Below, one piece after another: positions 44,390-55,889 of a DNA stretch of 64,000 nt (its first letter is position 1; the number at the start of each line of letters is the position of its first letter). The notes under the pieces were generated by a model. That model ran no database searches, was not told the DNA's origin, and saw nothing but the letters and a program-made list of their open reading frames with translations. Source of the stretch: Petaurus breviceps papuanus. Lineage: Eukaryota; Chordata; Mammalia; Diprotodontia; Petauridae. A program made the position numbers and the translations under genes. The stretch spans positions 56,296,031-56,360,030 of the forward strand of contig JAMXIF010000003.1 of the NCBI GenBank assembly GCA_028583685.1, given 5' to 3'.

Positions 44390-47002
44390 GAACATTTTCC
44401 CCTTTGCTTAACCATGGTAAACCCAGACATTAAGATTGGGATTCTGGGAAGCTGGGGTGTTGAAATAGAGATGAATTCACAAGCTTTATACAATAGGAGC
44501 CTGGCAGTGAAATGACCAGATTAATAAGCATTGAGTGAGTTTTCCCAGAAAGAGAAGAAAGGAGAGACTTTTGGGAACCAATGTGTCAGAGTAAGAAATA
44601 AATAACTATTACTCTTCCTTACTGTCTTTTAAAAACCCAGAAAATTTCACACCAAGGAAAACCCAGGAACAGCTGAGCCATAAGAAAGATGGGGTGCAGC
44701 ATTTTTGCAGCACCAGAAACCTGGGGGGGGATTAATGGGAAAGGTTCTTCTCACTCTGGTGGAAGGGATGCACTACAGGACAGGAGGAATCCCAGAATCC
44801 AGAGGCAAGCCCAATCTCAGCAAACCAAGAGGAGATCCTGAGCTCCAGGGTGGTGGTGTAGTAAGTGACCCTGAGTGTCTTGGCAAAGTCAGGAGAACCA
44901 ATAGAATACAGCTTAGAAAATCACATGTGTGCTGGTGGGCAAGTGTCTTCCAGCAGCCAAACGTCCCAGTGCTTTAGCACAAGTCCAGGAAGCACAGCTC
45001 CAGGAGACACAACTTCAGGATGGTAGGCATACTCTAGCAGGCAAACCTTCCAGTGTTTCAAAGCATCCTGGTTGAATAGGTGTTCTACAGGGGCCAGATC
45101 TCCCACTGCCAACCCAAGAGTTTCAGTGTTGTTGACCCCAATTTAGCACCAGGTAAGCTGACAGGCCCCTACAACTTCCATCCAGGCACAAGGTACCTGG
45201 CCACCCTGGTAAAAGAAACTTAGAACAGTCCTCCTTGTGTTCCAGGAAGAGAGTTCAACTTTAAAAGCCAAGAAACAGGAAAATGCAAAAAGCAGAAATG
45301 GACAATGACCATAGATAATTTGTACAGGAATAGGAAAGATCAAAAAATAAATTCAGAAGAGGATCACACTGTAAATATACCCACCTTTGAAACCTCAAAA
45401 GATAATATGACCTGGTCTCAAGTCCATAAAGCCTTCTTGGAAGAGCTCAAGAAGGATTTTAAATGTGAAATAAGAGAGGTAGAAGAAAACTTGGGAAATA
45501 TGAAAGAGATAATTCATAGCTTGGAAAAGGTAGGACAAAAGTTTATTGTAGAAACGAGTCCTTGAAAAATGCAATTGACAAAATGGGGGAAAAGTACACT
45601 TAAGAAAACAACTTTAAAAGTAGAATTGGTCAAATGAAAAGGCAGCACAAAAACTCACTTAAGAGAATGCCTTGTAAAGTAAAAATGGCCATATAGAACA
45701 GAGGAACAAAATCTAATTGAAGTAAACAATTCATTAAAAATTAAAGTTGGAAAAGCAGAAGCTATTGACTCTATGAGACATTAGGAATACATCAAATAAA
45801 ATAAAAAACATTGGAAAAAACAGGAGAAAACAAAATACCTCATTGGGGAAAAAAAACCCAAATGACATGGAAAATAGATCCAGGGGAGATAATTTAAAAA
45901 TTATTGTTCTTCTTGAAAGTGAAAGCCATGATGAAAAAAAGAGCCTGGATAGCATCTTCAAAGAAATTGTCAAGAATAACTGTCCTGATTTTTTAGAACC
46001 AGTCAGTTAAATAGTCACTGAAAGTATCCAGCAGTGCAAGGATTGTTCAATTTTAGGAAAATCATCAGTATAATTTTCATATCAACTATAAAATAAGCAT
46101 AAAACACATGATTATCTCAATAGATGCAGAAAAGGCTTTTGACAAAATATAGCATCCATTATTATTAAAAACACTTGAAAGTATAGGAATAAATGGAGTC
46201 TTCCTTAAAATAATAGGTAGCATCTATGTAAAGCCATCAGAAAGTATTACATGTAATGGGGATAAGCTAGAAGCATTTCCAATAAGATCAGGGGTGAAAC
46301 AAGGGTGTCCAGTATCACCCCTCTTATTCAAATAGGTAGTAGAAATGTTAGCAACAGCAATTACAGAAGAAAAAGAAATCAAAGGAATCAAATTAGGCTA
46401 AGAAGAGATTAAGCTATCACTCTTTGCAGATGATATATTTAGGGAATCCTAGAGAATCAAGTAAAAAAAAAACTACTTGAGACAATAAATAAATTTGGCA
46501 AAGTTGCAGGATATGAAATAAACCCCACATAAATCCTCAGAATTCCTATATATTTCTAATGAAATTCAACAGCAAGAGGTAGAAAGAGAAATCCCATTTA
46601 ATGTTACTGTAGACATTATAAAATATTTGGGAATCTACCTGCCAAAACAAACCCGGGACCTATATGAACACAACTACAAAACACTTTTTGACACAAAGTG
46701 AATCTTAGTGATTAGATAAAACATCAAATGCTTGTAGCTGGATCACACTAATATAATAAAAATTTACCTAAATTAAATTACATATTTAGTGCCATACCAA
46801 TCAATCTACCCCAAAATTACTTTATAGAGCTAGAAAAAAAATAGTAATAAAATTCAGTTGGAAGAACAAAAAGTCCAGAATATCAAGGGAGTTAATGAAA
46901 AGAAATGCTAGGGAAGGTGGCCTAACCATACCAGATTTTAATCTGTATTATAAAGTAGCAGTCATCAAAACTACTTGGTACTGGCTTAGAAATAGGTTGG
47001 GT

Positions 47003-47162
47003 GGGGTGGCCAGGTGGCTCAGTGAGTAAGAGCATGGGCCCTAGAGTCAGGATGACCCAGGATAGAATCCAGGCTCTGATACTTAGCACCACACCCAGAA
47101 ATAACTGGCTGTGTAACCTTGAGCAAGTTACTTAACCCCAATTGCTTAAAAAAAAAAAAGAA
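47003..47162 (+). mobile_element. tRNA-SINE in the L1, 15 bp TSD
   Basis: Sense copy: ggggtggccaggtggctcag, tgagtaagagcatgggccct, agtcaggatgacccaggata, A tail. The TSD agaaataggttgggt is perfect at 46988-47002 and 47163-47177. The middle has agagtcagg rather than agtgtcggg, so it is a variant of the main family. Confidence 0.93.
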
Positions 47163-47193
47163 AGAAATAGGTTGGGTACATGAGACTCAGCAG

Positions 47194-47758
47194 TGTAGCA
47201 GCAAGTACCCCAATGTACCCAGGGTGGCTGCTAACACAGGTTCTTAGATATGCTTTTCTAAAGGAAAGCAATGCAAAATGGGTTAATAATTTTACTTTAA
47301 TCAATCACATATATCATTTACCTAGTTCAGGGGAAAAGGTCAGCACCCCAAATTTCATAGAATACAGACAGATTACAAGCAGAAGTTTCAAGATAGAGAA
47401 ACATTTCAAGCAGATAGGCCTCCAACTGTCCAACCATTACATCCATACCTACTCATTTACCAGAGAGGCAAGCAACAGCATCTGGGTTTTCAAAGCCAGG
47501 GGTCTTTTAAGACTTCCCAGAATCTTGTCAGGTCAAATCACACAACACTTCTCAAAGTGAGCTCCAAAGCTAAGCCTTCCATAAGGGCTTATATAGCCTT
47601 CTCCTGGGTCAGAGAATATAACAACCCTCTTGACCTCACTGACCAATCACAAAATATCTCCTGAAAAACTAGCCTTCCCCCACAGGCTTCAGGTGAACTT
47701 AAGCCTATCAAATGCCCTAGGGGCAAGGAAGATCTTAAATTTACATTTCTATTAACCA
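47194..47758 (-). mobile_element. Solo LTR in the L1
   Basis: Starts tgtagcagc and ends attaacca as read, with L1 ORF2 sequence continuing on both sides (agactcag left, tcaatgactatagtaacc right). On the minus strand it has a CCAAT-like tgattggtca, a TATA box (near 47588-47594) and an AT-rich poly(A) region, in LTR order. The tgtagc end and the gaagatcttnnn end match the LTR at 9210-9896. A short direct repeat, agcag/accag, may be the TSD. It is younger than the L1 it interrupts. Endogenous retrovirus LTR; class unresolved; no internal region. Confidence 0.7.
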
Positions 47759-49257
47759 GTCAATGACTATAGTAACCTAATGTTTGATAAACCCAAGGAC
47801 CTGAGATTTGGGATAAGAACTCACTATTTGACAAGGAAAGCTGCAATATAGTATGGCAGAAACTGGTCATAGACCATTACCTAACACCATACACCAAAAT
47901 CAGATCTAAATGATTGCATGATCTAGGTATAAAGGCTGATACTGTAAGCAATCTGGGAAAGTAATGAATTGTTTACCTGTCATAATTGTGGAGAGTGGAA
48001 GACTTTATGACCAAACAAGAAATAGAGAGCATTATAAAATGCAAAATGGATAATTTTGATTGCAATAAATTGAAAAGTTTCTGTACAGACAAAGCCAATT
48101 TAACCAAGATTAGGAGGGAAGTGGAAAATTGGGAAAGAAGTTTTACAACCAATGTCCCTGATAAAGGCCTCATTTCTAATATATACAGAGAATTGAGTCA
48201 AATCTATAAGAATACAAGACATTCCCCAGTTGATAAATGGTGAAAGGATATGAATAGGCAATTTTCCAAGGAAGAAATTAAAGATATCTCTAAGGATGAG
48301 AAAAAAATGCTCTAAATCACTAATTATTAGAGAATAGCAAATTAAAATAAACTTGAGGTACCACATCTCACCAGTCAGATTGGCTAAGATGACAAAACAG
48401 GAAAAATGACAAGTACTGGTGAGGATGTGGACAAATTGGAACACTAATGCATTTTTTGTGGAATTGTGAACTGATTTAACCATTCTGGAGTGCAATCTGG
48501 AACTATGCCAAAAGGACTATGAATAATTTCATACCCTTTGTCCCAGCAATACCACTCCTTGGCTTGTATCCTAAAGAGATCATAGAAGTGAGAGGAAGAC
48601 CCATGTGTACAAAAATATTTATAGTGGCTCTTTTTGTGGTGGCAAAGAATTGGAAATTAAGGGAATGTCCATCAATTGGGGAATGGCTAAACAAGTTATG
48701 GTATATGAATGTAATGGAATACTATTGTGATATAAGAAATGAGAAGCAGATGGGCTTCATATCTACCTGGAGAGGCTTATATGAACTGATGCTGAGTGAG
48801 AAGAGCAGATCCAGGAGAAATTGTACACAATTACAGACCCAACGGATGTGTGACGACCAACTTTGATAGACTGGACTCTTCTCAGCAAAGCAGGGTTGTA
48901 AGACAACTCCAAAAGACTCATGATGGAGAGAGATGCCTACATCCAGAGAAAGAACAAGAAAAAAGTGAGTTTGAATCCATATTGAAGCAAACTACCTGAT
49001 CTTTTTCTTTTTCTTGTTTGGTTTTGTTTCCTCTTTCCCATTGTTCATTCCATCTGTTACAATCCTTCTTTATAACCCGACTAACGTCTAATGTATTTGC
49101 AGATCCAATACTTGATTGCATGACACCTTGGTGGAGGGGAGGAGAGGGAGGAGGTGAAAATGTGAAACTCAAGGGATTGTGTTACGGAATCTTGTAAACT
49201 AAAAGTAAACAAACAAATTAATGAAAACAAAAAAATTTTAGCTGCAAAAAAAAAAAA

Positions 49258-49915
49258 GAATTGTGAACTGATCCAACCATGCTGGAGAGAAATTTGAACT
49301 ATTTCCATAGGCCTATATAAAATTGTACATACCCTTTGACCCAGCAATACCATTTCTAGACTTGTTTCCCAAAGAGAGTATAAAAAAATGAGAAAGTGAC
49401 TCACATGTACACAAAATATTTTTTCTAGCTCTTTTGTGCTAACCAATAATAGGAAATTTGGGGGATGCTCATCAATTGGGGAATGGCTGACCAAGTTTGG
49501 TATATGAATGTAATTGAGTACTATTGGGCTTTAAGAAATGATGAGCAGGTGGATTTCAGAAAAAAATCTGCAAAGACTTATCTGAACTGATGCTTAGTGA
49601 AATGAGGACAACCAGAAAAACATTGTACATAGTAACAGCCTCTTTGTGTGATGACTAACTTTCATAGACTTGACTCTTCCCAACAATGCAAAGTTCTAAG
49701 ACAACTCCAGAAGTCTCATGATGAAAAATGCTGTCCGCATCCAGACAAAGAACTATGGAGTCTTCATATAGATTGAAGCATAGTATTTGATTTCTTTTTT
49801 CTTTTGTTGTTTTCTTTTGTTTCTTCTTTCTCGTAGTTCCTCTCACTGGTTCTAATACTTCTTTATAGCATGACAAAAGTTAAAACTTATTTTAAACAAA
49901 GAGACAAAAAAACTA
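49258..49915 (+). mobile_element. Second L1 3' end (ORF2 C-terminus and 3' UTR)
   Basis: Begins right after the A tail of the previous L1, at ttgtgaactgatccaaccat, and runs through ccctttgacccagcaatacc, tcatcaattggggaatggct and agtctcatgatgaaaaatgc to a T-rich and then A-rich end near 49915. It is more diverged than its left neighbour, so it is probably older. Confidence 0.8.
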
Positions 49916-51362
49916 AGTAGGAAGTACAAGATGGTTAATGTGAAGAAGTATGAGGAATACTTTGCAGAATTCTTCACATATAGGGATGAACTTCTATTGT
50001 GTTGACACCTGCTCCCTTTTATATTTTTATTATATTGTTACATTTATATTGATTACAAGAGGAAAGATAAGGTTGTATTTATTTTTTAAAACAAATATAA
50101 TTTCTTTTATTAAAATGTTAATGAAAATTATTCACTTGAAATGTTCCAACTTATCTCTCTTAAAACAGCAAGAGCATATATTGGTATTAACAGTAACCTC
50201 AGATGTGAATTTTCTTTTCCATATGACTTCTATTTTCTCCTTTGGAAAAGAATTAAAGGTGGTTTTGGGAAAAGAATGAGGGAAAAAATACACACACATA
50301 TACACTCAAAATTTTCTGACAAGACTCTTTCAGTCTGCAGGCAAAATATTGTACTTAATAGTCTTGTCACATAGTGTTGTTACAAGTAGGCACCCTTGCT
50401 TTTTCTGCTAAAAATAAGCCATTCACAAAATTAACCAGGAAAAAAAAATGGTTGAGCCACCTGTGAAGGCCAAGAGCCAAGCCTATTCACTATTGGAAAT
50501 TATTATAAAAAATCTAAATGAATGCTCTGGGCCAAACAGTTTTATTAATTAAAATTCTTAAGTTCTGAATACACATCTGCATTTTTTGAAAAGAAAATCT
50601 GCTTGTGTCCTGTTTTTCCACGGATTAAATAGCTACATTCCAAAGGGGTTTATCTCATTAGTGGTGTTTCATTTTCTCCCATTGGCAAATTATATTTTAA
50701 CACCAGAAAGACAAAGAATATCCATTAAGGCTTCATACAACAACAAAGTTTTCTTATTGATCAAAGTGAGAGAAAAGAATGGGAATGTAATTCGTGACCT
50801 GGGAGAACTTATTTAGTCTTCTTTTCTTCTGCTGTTTGTTACCTCAAAGAAATGAAACATGGGGATTATTCAACTCAGGCTTCCATGAAGTTGTATTGGA
50901 ATAGTGAAAAACTGAATTAATGCCATCATGGGGAGGGGGTGGGGGGGGAGATAACAGTTCAAAAGTCAAGCAAGCATCAGAAGGTATACATATACACACA
51001 TGCACACATACACACACACACACATTCCCAAATCCATACAGTGTTTATGGTGGTTCTCTATTTCCCCTTCCCTGTACCTTTCCCCCAAATTTTCATTATA
51101 TCATTTCTTGAACCAAAATCCTCCTGCAAATTCATAATTATAATGGTATGTAGATAGATGACCTTGTCGTTTGAAAACTTTACCAGGGGGTAGCAAGTTC
51201 ATCTAGATTTTGATAAGATTTTCAGACTTAACCTATAGATCTAGTGATGAAGTAGGCATTTATTTTCCAAGAAATAATTAAATAATGACTTGTCACCAGA
51301 ATTTGAGTAACTGATGATATATTTCAGACATACCAATTCACAAAACAGAAGACCTTTTATTT
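49916..51362. other. Repeat-poor stretch, no gene seen
   Basis: No repeat is recognised apart from a CA repeat. 50450-50870 has mixed composition with several AT-rich homeodomain-like words (attaattaaa, ggattaaata). I see no exon. It is the best candidate in the window for a conserved noncoding element, on absence of repeats only. Confidence 0.4.
50984..51024. repeat. CA/TA dinucleotide repeat
   Basis: ca units mixed with atac words, ending in a pure cacacacacaca run. A G run (about nine G) lies 40 bp upstream near 50941. Confidence 0.9.
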
Positions 51363-51376
51363 AAAATGGTAAGCAA

Positions 51377-51531
51377 GGGGAGGCCAGGTGGCTCAGCAAG
51401 TAATAGCATCAGCTCCAGTGTCGGGATGACCTGGGGATCAAATCCGGGCTCAGATACACAGCACCACACCCAGAAATAACTGGCCATATAACCTTGAGAA
51501 AATTACTCAACACATATTGCTTTAAAAAAAT
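51377..51531 (+). mobile_element. tRNA-SINE, 14 bp TSD
   Basis: Sense copy: ggggaggccaggtggctcag, agctccagtgtcgggatgac, ctggggatcaaatccgggct, cagaaataactggccatata, then an A-rich tail. TSD aaaatggtaagcaa at 51363-51376 and 51532-51545, perfect. Confidence 0.95.
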
Positions 51532-51614
51532 AAAATGGTAAGCAAAATTCCCACCCTGTTATAATTATTAAATTTATGATAACAGAAAATATTTTCTTCC
51601 TATCAAGTAAGATA

Positions 51615-51690
51615 ATATTAACACTTCACTTAGAACAGTACCTGACATACAGTGAATACTTAATAAATGCTTGCTTCTTTCTCCCTTATT
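51615..51690 (+). mobile_element. LINE-2 3' terminus
   Basis: Sense L2 end: ttagaacagtacctgacata, cagtgaatacttaataaatg, cttgcttc. Confidence 0.75.
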
Positions 51691-51834
51691 TTATTCATCC
51701 TTTAAAAAAATAATTAAGATATCTACACTGTTTTAAATGACTCTACTGATATTAGGACTGAAATAATCATACACATATTCATATGACTGAGTTACTATTC
51801 CTTCATGGATTGATAGTATGTTAGAATTTGAGTT

Positions 51835-52082
51835 GTTTTTGTTCAGTCATTTCAATTATGTCTGATTCTTTATGAGCCCATTTGGGGTTTTCTTGGCAAA
51901 GATACTGGAGAGGCTTGCTATTTTCTTCTCCAGCTCAATTTACAGATGAGAAAAGTGAGGCAAACAGGATGCATGACATGCCCAGGGTCACACAGTTAGT
52001 GTCTGAGGCCATATTTTAACTCAAGAAGATGGGTATTCCTGATTACATGACTCTTCATACACTGCACCACATAACTACCCAG
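51835..52082 (-). mobile_element. RTE-mobilised SINE (BovB-like 3' module)
   Basis: Starts with the RTE/BovB-like terminus gttcagtcatttcaattatg, tctgattctttatgagccca, tttggggttttcttggcaaa, then the CORE-like middle (cagatgagaaaagtgaggca) and the antisense tRNA head (cactgcaccacataactacc). Fits Mar-1-type marsupial SINEs thought to use RTE machinery. Confidence 0.85.
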
Positions 52083-53184
52083 AGTTTGGGTAGGCATTAG
52101 CTATTATCTAGTAGAACCTCCTCATTTCCCAGATTACTAAATTTTGTCATAGTAAGAGAATGATAACCAGGGAATTTTGGAACTAGGGTGAAACTGAATT
52201 GAGGTTTAGGAGAACATTATGTTGTGATACCCCATACTTGGGGATGCCAAGAAATATCGTTAACTCTATCACTTGAATGAACATGGTATCATGAATCTTA
52301 TTCTCTATAACTTCCATTCCCTAAATTCTGTGAAATACAATTTCCTTGTTCAGAGAGATGAAAATTTTGATGTATGGGCAAAGACCACTGAAGGATCATA
52401 TCAGTGAGAAATTGTCCCCCTCTTTAGTGAAATTGTGGTTGAATCACTGTTTCTCAACCTTTTTGCTGAAGGTCACATGTTATTTGAAGAAGAAATAACT
52501 CTTTGGTGTATTCTAGTAACACCTACACCATATTCCAGTACCAACATGTAAAGGACCTAGAATCTGGCTTTCTTGTCCTTCCCTGGTCAAAAGAGTAACA
52601 CAGGTGAACAGTACTAATTCCTTCCATCACACTCAGGGGAGGCAGAACCTGATATAAAAACACCAACTGTGTCAGTATATTTAAGGATATTTAAGGATGA
52701 GGAGAATGAGTGGGAAGGCCCAGGCCTCCTAACTATAACCTGTGACTGGCTCATGAATTTTAAATGGTGTTTCAGTGGGTCTTGAAAAAAAATTAACCAC
52801 TCATACTTCTCAGGGTGCTGTTTCAAACATGTCTCACAATTCTCTGTAAATGATAATCCTATAGAAAATCATCTTCAATAAAACAAAACAAGAGGTTGAA
52901 AAAGCGAGAAGTGTAGAAAAAAGTGTGCTTGGATGGGAGCATGGTGGTTAAATATTGAAAATCAGGAATCAGTTCAATGGGTTTCCCCCACCCCCTACCT
53001 CCAAAGAAAGGTTCTAAGAAGAGCTCACTAATAGGAAATGGGTCCTTGAAGAGTGGAATGAAGGGGCAGCTGTAGAGTGGTGGCTAAATTTAATTTGGGA
53101 AATAGGTAAATTGTTTCTTTGGTGTCTCTCTGTTCTTCTGTTGAACTCTCTTACTTTCTATCCCTTAGCCATCACTTTCCTTAG
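52083..53184. other. Unassigned DNA
   Basis: No gene. A duplicated atatttaaggat word near 52677-52697 is the only local structure noted. Confidence 0.4.
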
Positions 53185-53365
53185 AATCATAGATACTGAG
53201 CTTAGAAGGGGTTATTGAAATAATAAAATACCAATACCTCAATATATATGGGAAAACTGAGATCGAAAAAGGCCAAACAACATAGACTAGATAAGAGAGA
53301 AGAATCCATATTATAATCCAGGTCTTCTAATTCCAAATTTAACATTCTTTGTTCTACACACCATT
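53185..53365 (-). mobile_element. MIR-type CORE-SINE
   Basis: Antisense order: cttagaatcatagatactga, gcttagaaggggttattgaa, gggaaaactgagatcgaaaa, aatccaggtcttctaattcc and tgttctacacacc. Confidence 0.75.
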
Positions 53366-54617
53366 GGATCTTATTCTGATCTGGGATGGTAGTGTCTTAA
53401 TTATGGTTCCCTTCTGAGTCAGTGCCCAATGCTTTCCTGAAGTTCTTCCTATTAATCACCACAGATTGTCTCTGGTGTTCTAGTCCTTCTTTCTTTCTTT
53501 TTCTTTCTGGGCCTTGTTATATGATTGCCTGACCAATTTGATAAAATAATTGAAGATAAATTTATGAGCAGTTATAGTTTAATATATTACTGTTCCCATA
53601 TACCATATAAAATGCTTGTATTTTAACAAGGTCCTGGAATGCTTCTACTCAAATTATTGACAAAAGTGGGAATTATATCATGAGAAACCAGGAATAAAGG
53701 ATTATGAGTTACATATGATGAATATAATCTTTGATACTTCATTTTGGTTTGCAAATTATGGATGTATGTTGAATTTTAACTTTAAAATATTTTATTTGAG
53801 TTAAAAATAAAGACAATAGTAATTCTTATAAGAAAAACACCAAAACACTTTAAATTCACACTTATTTTTCTGACATTTTGTATTCTCTTTTACAAAATAA
53901 GTTATTCATTTTTCCATGTGGCTATGGTCTCATTCAATAAACACTTATAGCATGTGTTCTGCGTGAAGAGATTTTTTGAAGAATACATAATAGCATTTTA
54001 GGAATCTTCTGCATATAAGGAGATGTATCTTTAGCAATATAAGCCTGGTCTTTGTAGTTTATCTTTTAGAGCAGGATAAAATGGATACATATCCATTCAT
54101 CTTGTGATGTTGATCATCCTTTGTTGATGATTCAAAGATGAAGAATAAATGGAAAAGATTTAGAAATTATCACAGATACAGGGACTATAAGTACTGTATT
54201 GGTCTCCATCATAAGGTTGCAAGTAATTTTCTCAAAACAGTGAAAATGATTACTTTTAGTTCTGCTTATTTCAATTTCTTTTGAGTAGCATATAACACCC
54301 CAAGTTTTTAATTTTCTTGAGAAAATTTTGAAAAAAATACTATAAATACCTCCTTTTGACAAAAGCAAATGAAACATTAGTGGTTTTTTCATAAATTGAT
54401 GGGAAAAATGAATTTTGAGATAATTATTTGGAGTATACCTACAGAATAACCTCATTGAATGAAAATAAAAGAATAATGAAAGGAGATGACATGTGTTCCT
54501 TCCAAAGATTTCCAAATATTCCTACAGTTATCTAATGAATTCAGGATATGATATTATTTACATTTGCCTGGTGAATATATGATGTTCGAAATTGTGCTAT
54601 TTGTGAGACAATATGTC
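53366..54617. other. Unassigned AT-rich DNA
   Basis: No repeat or gene recognised. A 127-codon frame on minus (54132-54515) has no family signature and reflects AT-rich chance. Confidence 0.45.
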
Positions 54618-54629
54618 CTTTGCTAGATT

Positions 54630-54779
54630 TTTTTAAAGCAACTGGAGTTAAGTAACTTGCTCAAGGTTACACTGCCAGTTATTTTTGTGTGAATACCAAG
54701 TATCTGAGGTTGGAACCAATCCCAGGTCTCCTGACACTGGGGCCAGCACTCTTACTCAATGCTCCACCTGGCCGCCCCT
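54630..54779 (-). mobile_element. tRNA-SINE (ggctcagtgagtaagagc family)
   Basis: Antisense copy: ggagttaagtaacttgctca, aggttacactgccagttatt, gacactggggccagcactct, ccacctggccgcccc. Flanked by ctttgctagatt at 54618-54629 and 54780-54791. A third copy of this word lies beyond the next SINE. Confidence 0.92.
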
Positions 54780-54799
54780 CTTTGCTAGATTAAAAAAAA

Positions 54800-54950
54800 T
54801 TGCTTTTTTTTTAGAGGGCAATTGGGGTTAAGTGACTTGCCCAGGGTCACACAGCTAGTTTTTATGTTAAATATCTGAGGCTGGATTTGAACTCAGGTCC
54901 TCCTTACTCCAGGACCAGTGCTCTATTCACTGCACCACCTAGCTGCTCCC
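54800..54950 (-). mobile_element. tRNA-SINE (WSINE/WALLSI look)
   Basis: Antisense copy: gggcaattggggttaagtga, cttgcccagggtcacacagc, gaggctggatttgaactcag, actgcaccacctagctgctc. Followed by tttgctagat at 54951-54960. Its left side shows a T run preceded by an A run (gattaaaaaaaattgc), so the left junction is not simple. Confidence 0.9.
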
Positions 54951-54960
54951 TTTGCTAGAT

Positions 54961-55889
54961 ATTTAGGCTTCATGGAGGAAAGATCAATTTCTTATATATC
55001 CTTCAATATCTTTGAGCACCTAACAGTGGACTTTCAACATAATTACTTACTATATTGGTGTTCTGAAATTTGCTTTTTTATATACTACATATATAAAATT
55101 ATAGCACCCTAATACTGAGCTTTTGAATATTTAATGCTTTTTATTTCAAGGGCTTATTATTTCATTTTTTTAGATAATGCTTCCAAATACCCCAAGGTGC
55201 CTTACAAAGTAGTTTTTTTGTATTACTGTGGTTGAAAATAAAACATTTTATGGTCAACCTTCTGATGAAGCCTTCATTTAGACCTGTTCATCAGATAAAG
55301 ATTCCTGTGCTGGACCAAGTCTCTATTAAACACTTCTCACCTGTTGACTACTAGTTATAATGACAGCTTAATTACCATACACATGGATATGCTCTTCCAT
55401 TAACATTTCAAATTATTTGTCATGGAATAATGACATTTTGGAGCTAGAAAGGGAATAAAGTTTCTCTAGAATATAAAAAATCAACTGTATTTATTTCATT
55501 CCCCACTATTAGGTGTTATCATAGTGCAAGATCACCATTACGAGTAGAGATGGAAATTTAATTTTAAAAGAAAACAATTGCTAATAAGTTTTGTGATTAA
55601 AATGTTCCTAAAATCTTTTGACTTTGCATAATTACTTTTATCTACATTTCTCTTATTTTAGACAAATATGAAAGCTCAAATATATAATAGGAAAAGAAAA
55701 AAGGAACAAATTTAAATATTAAACTTAATTATGAAAGAAAAAAAGAAAAAAAACTCATGTGCATAGCAGAACATAGGAGAGGATTCAGAATATATAGCAA
55801 TAACATCATTTGAAGAAAGCGTATATATCAAATACTATGCAGTATGTTGAAATGTGACCATCTTTACTACCTTTTATATTTTTTTTTGT
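54961..55889. other. Repeat-poor stretch, no gene seen
   Basis: No recognised repeat. 55240-55480 has mixed composition without simple repeats and could be conserved noncoding sequence. This is speculative. Confidence 0.35.

Larger units (their letters stand above)
44390..49245 (+). mobile_element. L1 with ORF1 joined to mid-ORF2, split by SINE and LTR
   Basis: The 5' UTR-like part (about 44640-45290) is followed by ORF1. An 86-codon piece at 45305-45565 starts MTIDNLYRN and holds LEELKKDFKCEIREVEEN. The ORF1 end (gtcctgattttttagaacca near 45982) is followed at about 46015 by the middle of the ORF2 reverse transcriptase, so some 2 kb of endonuclease and early RT is missing. The catalytic block SLFADDI is intact at 46417-46437. 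The C-terminal part is at 47986-48243 and 48519-48866 (IPLLGLYPKEI, NKLWYMNVMEYY). The 3' end is at about 49245 with an A-rich tail. The 5' border is approximate. ORF2 carries stops and frame changes. Confidence 0.78.

Noticed and set aside
47180-47560. A 126-codon plus-strand frame
   Set aside because: It lies antisense within a solo LTR that interrupts an L1. No host protein similarity is evident.
54132-54515. A 127-codon minus-strand frame
   Set aside because: AT-rich, Phe/Ile/Lys/Ser-heavy, no motif, no splice or promoter context; expected by chance.
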